From an uncultured Bifidobacterium sp. (GTDB taxonomy: Bacteria; Actinomycetota; Actinomycetes; Actinomycetales; Bifidobacteriaceae): DNA of 5,312 bases. Below the pieces are notes generated by a model. The model made no database searches. It was not told the DNA's origin and was given only the letters and a program-made list of their open reading frames with translations. The stretch is taken from assembly GCF_959020145.1 (NCBI RefSeq), contig NZ_CAUEQY010000061.1, forward strand, positions 1-5,312, in the 5' to 3' direction. This document shows, one piece after another, positions 3,832-5,312 of the stretch. How positions within the stretch are numbered: the stretch's first letter is position 1; each line of letters starts with the position of its first letter. The translations under genes were made by a program, and so were the position numbers.

Positions 3832-5312
3832 ATGGCACAGATTTTTGACGCACCCTCGAAGGCGATCTTGCGCAGCCAGATAGCTGAGCATATCGCTGAG
3901 ACCGATAAAAACGACAAGCGTGAGCTTCAGGCCGGCGAAGAGCCGTTGCCGAACGACCGCTTCTTCGACCGCGAGTTGAGCTGGCTGAAGTTCAACAAGC
4001 GAGTCCTCGAACTTGCCCAAGACGAAGATCTGCCGATCATCGAACGCGCAAGCTTCGCCGCGATCTTCGCGAACAACCTCGACGAGTTCTTCATGGTTCG
4101 CGTCGCAGGTCTGAAGCGCCGCATCGACACCGGCATCGCCGTGACGGCCGCCTCCGGATTGAGCCCAAGGCAGCAGCTGCGCGCCATCAGCGAGCAGGCG
4201 CACCGCCTGCAGGACGAGCACGCGCACTACATGATCGATCACATTCTTCCCGACCTGGCGAAGGAACAGATCGTGCTGCTGAGCTGGGACAAGCTCACCG
4301 CCGCCGAACAGGAGCGCCTGTCTCGCTACTACCGTCAGCAGGTGTTCCCTGTTCTGACGCCACTGGCCGTGGATCCGGCCCACCCGTTCCCGTACATTTC
4401 CGGCGGTTCCATCAACCTCGCCGTGCTGGTGGAGAACCCGGCTTCCGGCAAGTCCCACTTCGCTCGCGTGAAGATTCCTGGAAACCTGAACCGTCTCGTG
4501 CCCGTCGACGACATGACCGACGACGATGCCACCAACGTGCGCTACGGCTTCATCACCATGGAGAACCTGATCATCGCGCACCTGGAATCCCTGTTCCCGG
4601 GCATGATCATCAAGGAAGCGCGATCCTTCCGCGTTACCCGTAACGAGGATATCGACGTGGAAGAGGATGATGCAGAGAACCTGCTCAACGCCATGGAGAA
4701 GGAGCTGCTGCGCCGTCGTTTCGGACCGCCGATCCGTCTTGAGATTTCCGACGAAACCAGCCCGTTCCTTTCCCAGCTGCTCGCCGACCAGCTGCGCGTC
4801 AGCGCCGATGAGGTGTACCGCCTGCCGGCACCGCTCGATGCGACCGTGCTCTTCGAACTTGGCGGCATCGACCGTCCGGACTTGAAGTACCGTTCGTTCG
4901 TGCCGACCACCAATCGTCAGATTGCCGAGGTGGAGTCGTCCCGCGCGCAAGACATTTTTGCAGCGATTCGCGAACGCGATATCCTCCTGCATCACCCGTA
5001 CGATTCGTTCTCTACCTCCGTTCAGGCGTTCCTAGCGCAGGCTGCGGCGGATCCGAAGGTGCTCGCCATCAAGCAGACGTTGTACCGTACGTCCAGCAAC
5101 TCCCCGATCATCGACGCGCTCATCGACGCGGCGCATGCGGGCAAGCAGGTGCTGGCACTGGTCGAAATCAAGGCACGCTTCGACGAAGACGCCAACATCG
5201 CATGGGCACGCAAGCTGGAACGCGCCGGCGTGCACGTGGTGTACGGCATCGTGGGCCTGAAGACCCACTGCAAGCTGAGCCTTGTGGTGCGTCAGGAAGC
5301 CGACGGCCTGCG
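3832..5312 (+). CDS. ppk1: Polyphosphate kinase 1 (partial, C-terminus off the right edge)
   Basis: PPK1 reversibly transfers the terminal phosphate of ATP onto inorganic polyphosphate, through a phosphohistidine, supplying a stress and energy polymer. The window holds 493 codons; a full actinobacterial protein is usually around 700-750, so about the last third is missing. After a charged ~40-residue extension come the N domain (RELSWLKFNKRVLE, 47-60; NNLDEFFMVRVAGLKRR, 81-97, where Asn82 matches the adenine-contacting Asn45 of E. coli), the head domain (about 145-360), and the first catalytic domain: YRTSSNSPIIDAL (418-430), IKARFDEDANIAWARKLE (446-463), GVHVVYGIVGLKTHCK (466-481). Arg419 and Arg449 match the E. 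coli Mg-site arginines 375 and 405. His479 aligns with the catalytic His435. The frame is intact. The ATG at 3832 has AGGAAAG 4-8 nt upstream. Codon use (CTG, AAG, GAC, CGT/CGC) looks more biased than in the pilus genes, suggesting higher expression. It diverges from the small RNA and pilus operon. Confidence 0.97.
   Translation, partial: MAQIFDAPSKAILRSQIAEHIAETDKNDKRELQAGEEPLPNDRFFDRELSWLKFNKRVLELAQDEDLPIIERASFAAIFANNLDEFFMVRVAGLKRRIDTGIAVTAASGLSPRQQLRAISEQAHRLQDEHAHYMIDHILPDLAKEQIVLLSWDKLTAAEQERLSRYYRQQVFPVLTPLAVDPAHPFPYISGGSINLAVLVENPASGKSHFARVKIPGNLNRLVPVDDMTDDDATNVRYGFITMENLIIAHLESLFPGMIIKEARSFRVTRNEDIDVEEDDAENLLNAMEKELLRRRFGPPIRLEISDETSPFLSQLLADQLRVSADEVYRLPAPLDATVLFELGGIDRPDLKYRSFVPTTNRQIAEVESSRAQDIFAAIRERDILLHHPYDSFSTSVQAFLAQAAADPKVLAIKQTLYRTSSNSPIIDALIDAAHAGKQVLALVEIKARFDEDANIAWARKLERAGVHVVYGIVGLKTHCKLSLVVRQEADGL

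Noticed and set aside
3811..4995. 394-codon minus-strand open frame opposite ppk1
   Set aside because: It mirrors the codon bias of ppk1; the His/Val/Glu-rich translation is a typical antisense artefact, and ppk1 has all its catalytic motifs.
1..5312. CRISPR array, tRNA genes, insertion sequences or phage genes
   Set aside because: No regularly spaced repeats, cloverleaf sequences, transposase-like proteins or terminal inverted repeats are visible; the window looks like core or stable accessory chromosome.

Overview
The window looks like chromosome of a moderately GC-rich actinobacterium, most likely a Bifidobacterium or close relative. The basis is the compact form of the Tad (Flp-type) pilus genes, the actinobacterial style of the ParA/MinD-like protein, and a typical bacterial polyphosphate kinase 1 with a short N-terminal extension. 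The genus is an inference from memory of these families; no search was run.

Layout. Positions 1-3226 carry four minus-strand genes read right to left: a CpaE/TadZ/Ssd-type ParA-like protein (3226-2204), the TadA/CpaF secretion ATPase (2223-1234), a TadB-like membrane protein (1219-488) and a TadC-like membrane protein that runs off the left edge (488-1). The genes overlap by 20 nt, are separated by 14 nt, or overlap by 1 nt, so this is almost certainly one translationally coupled operon. The pilin (flp) and pseudopilin genes would be expected further left, outside the window. Positions 3832-5312 hold the first 493 codons of ppk1 on the plus strand, cut by the right edge.

The 605-bp divergent intergenic region (3227-3831) is the most interesting part and contains no convincing protein gene. 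It holds (i) a cluster of two perfect DnaA boxes plus a one-mismatch box, spaced 20 and 10 bp, in the leader of the pilus operon; (ii) a very strong minus-strand Rho-independent terminator (3424-3391) with no protein gene upstream of it; and (iii) directly upstream of that terminator, a sequence that folds into a long, interrupted rod. It has a 17-bp closing stem, a large asymmetric bubble and an apical hairpin. A good sigma-70-type promoter sits exactly where a transcript starting at the stem base needs it. Together these describe an unlabelled minus-strand small RNA of about 168 nt whose architecture is that of 6S RNA. The remaining ~260 bp up to ppk1 contains several short repeated or symmetric motifs that may be regulatory, but none is decisive.

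How it may fit together: the Tad genes build a surface adhesion pilus (TadA powers assembly, TadB/TadC form the inner-membrane platform, the CpaE-like protein positions the machine). PPK1 makes the stress and energy polymer polyphosphate. If the RNA is a 6S homologue it would bind RNA polymerase in stationary phase; its neighbourhood with ppk1 is suggestive but unproven.
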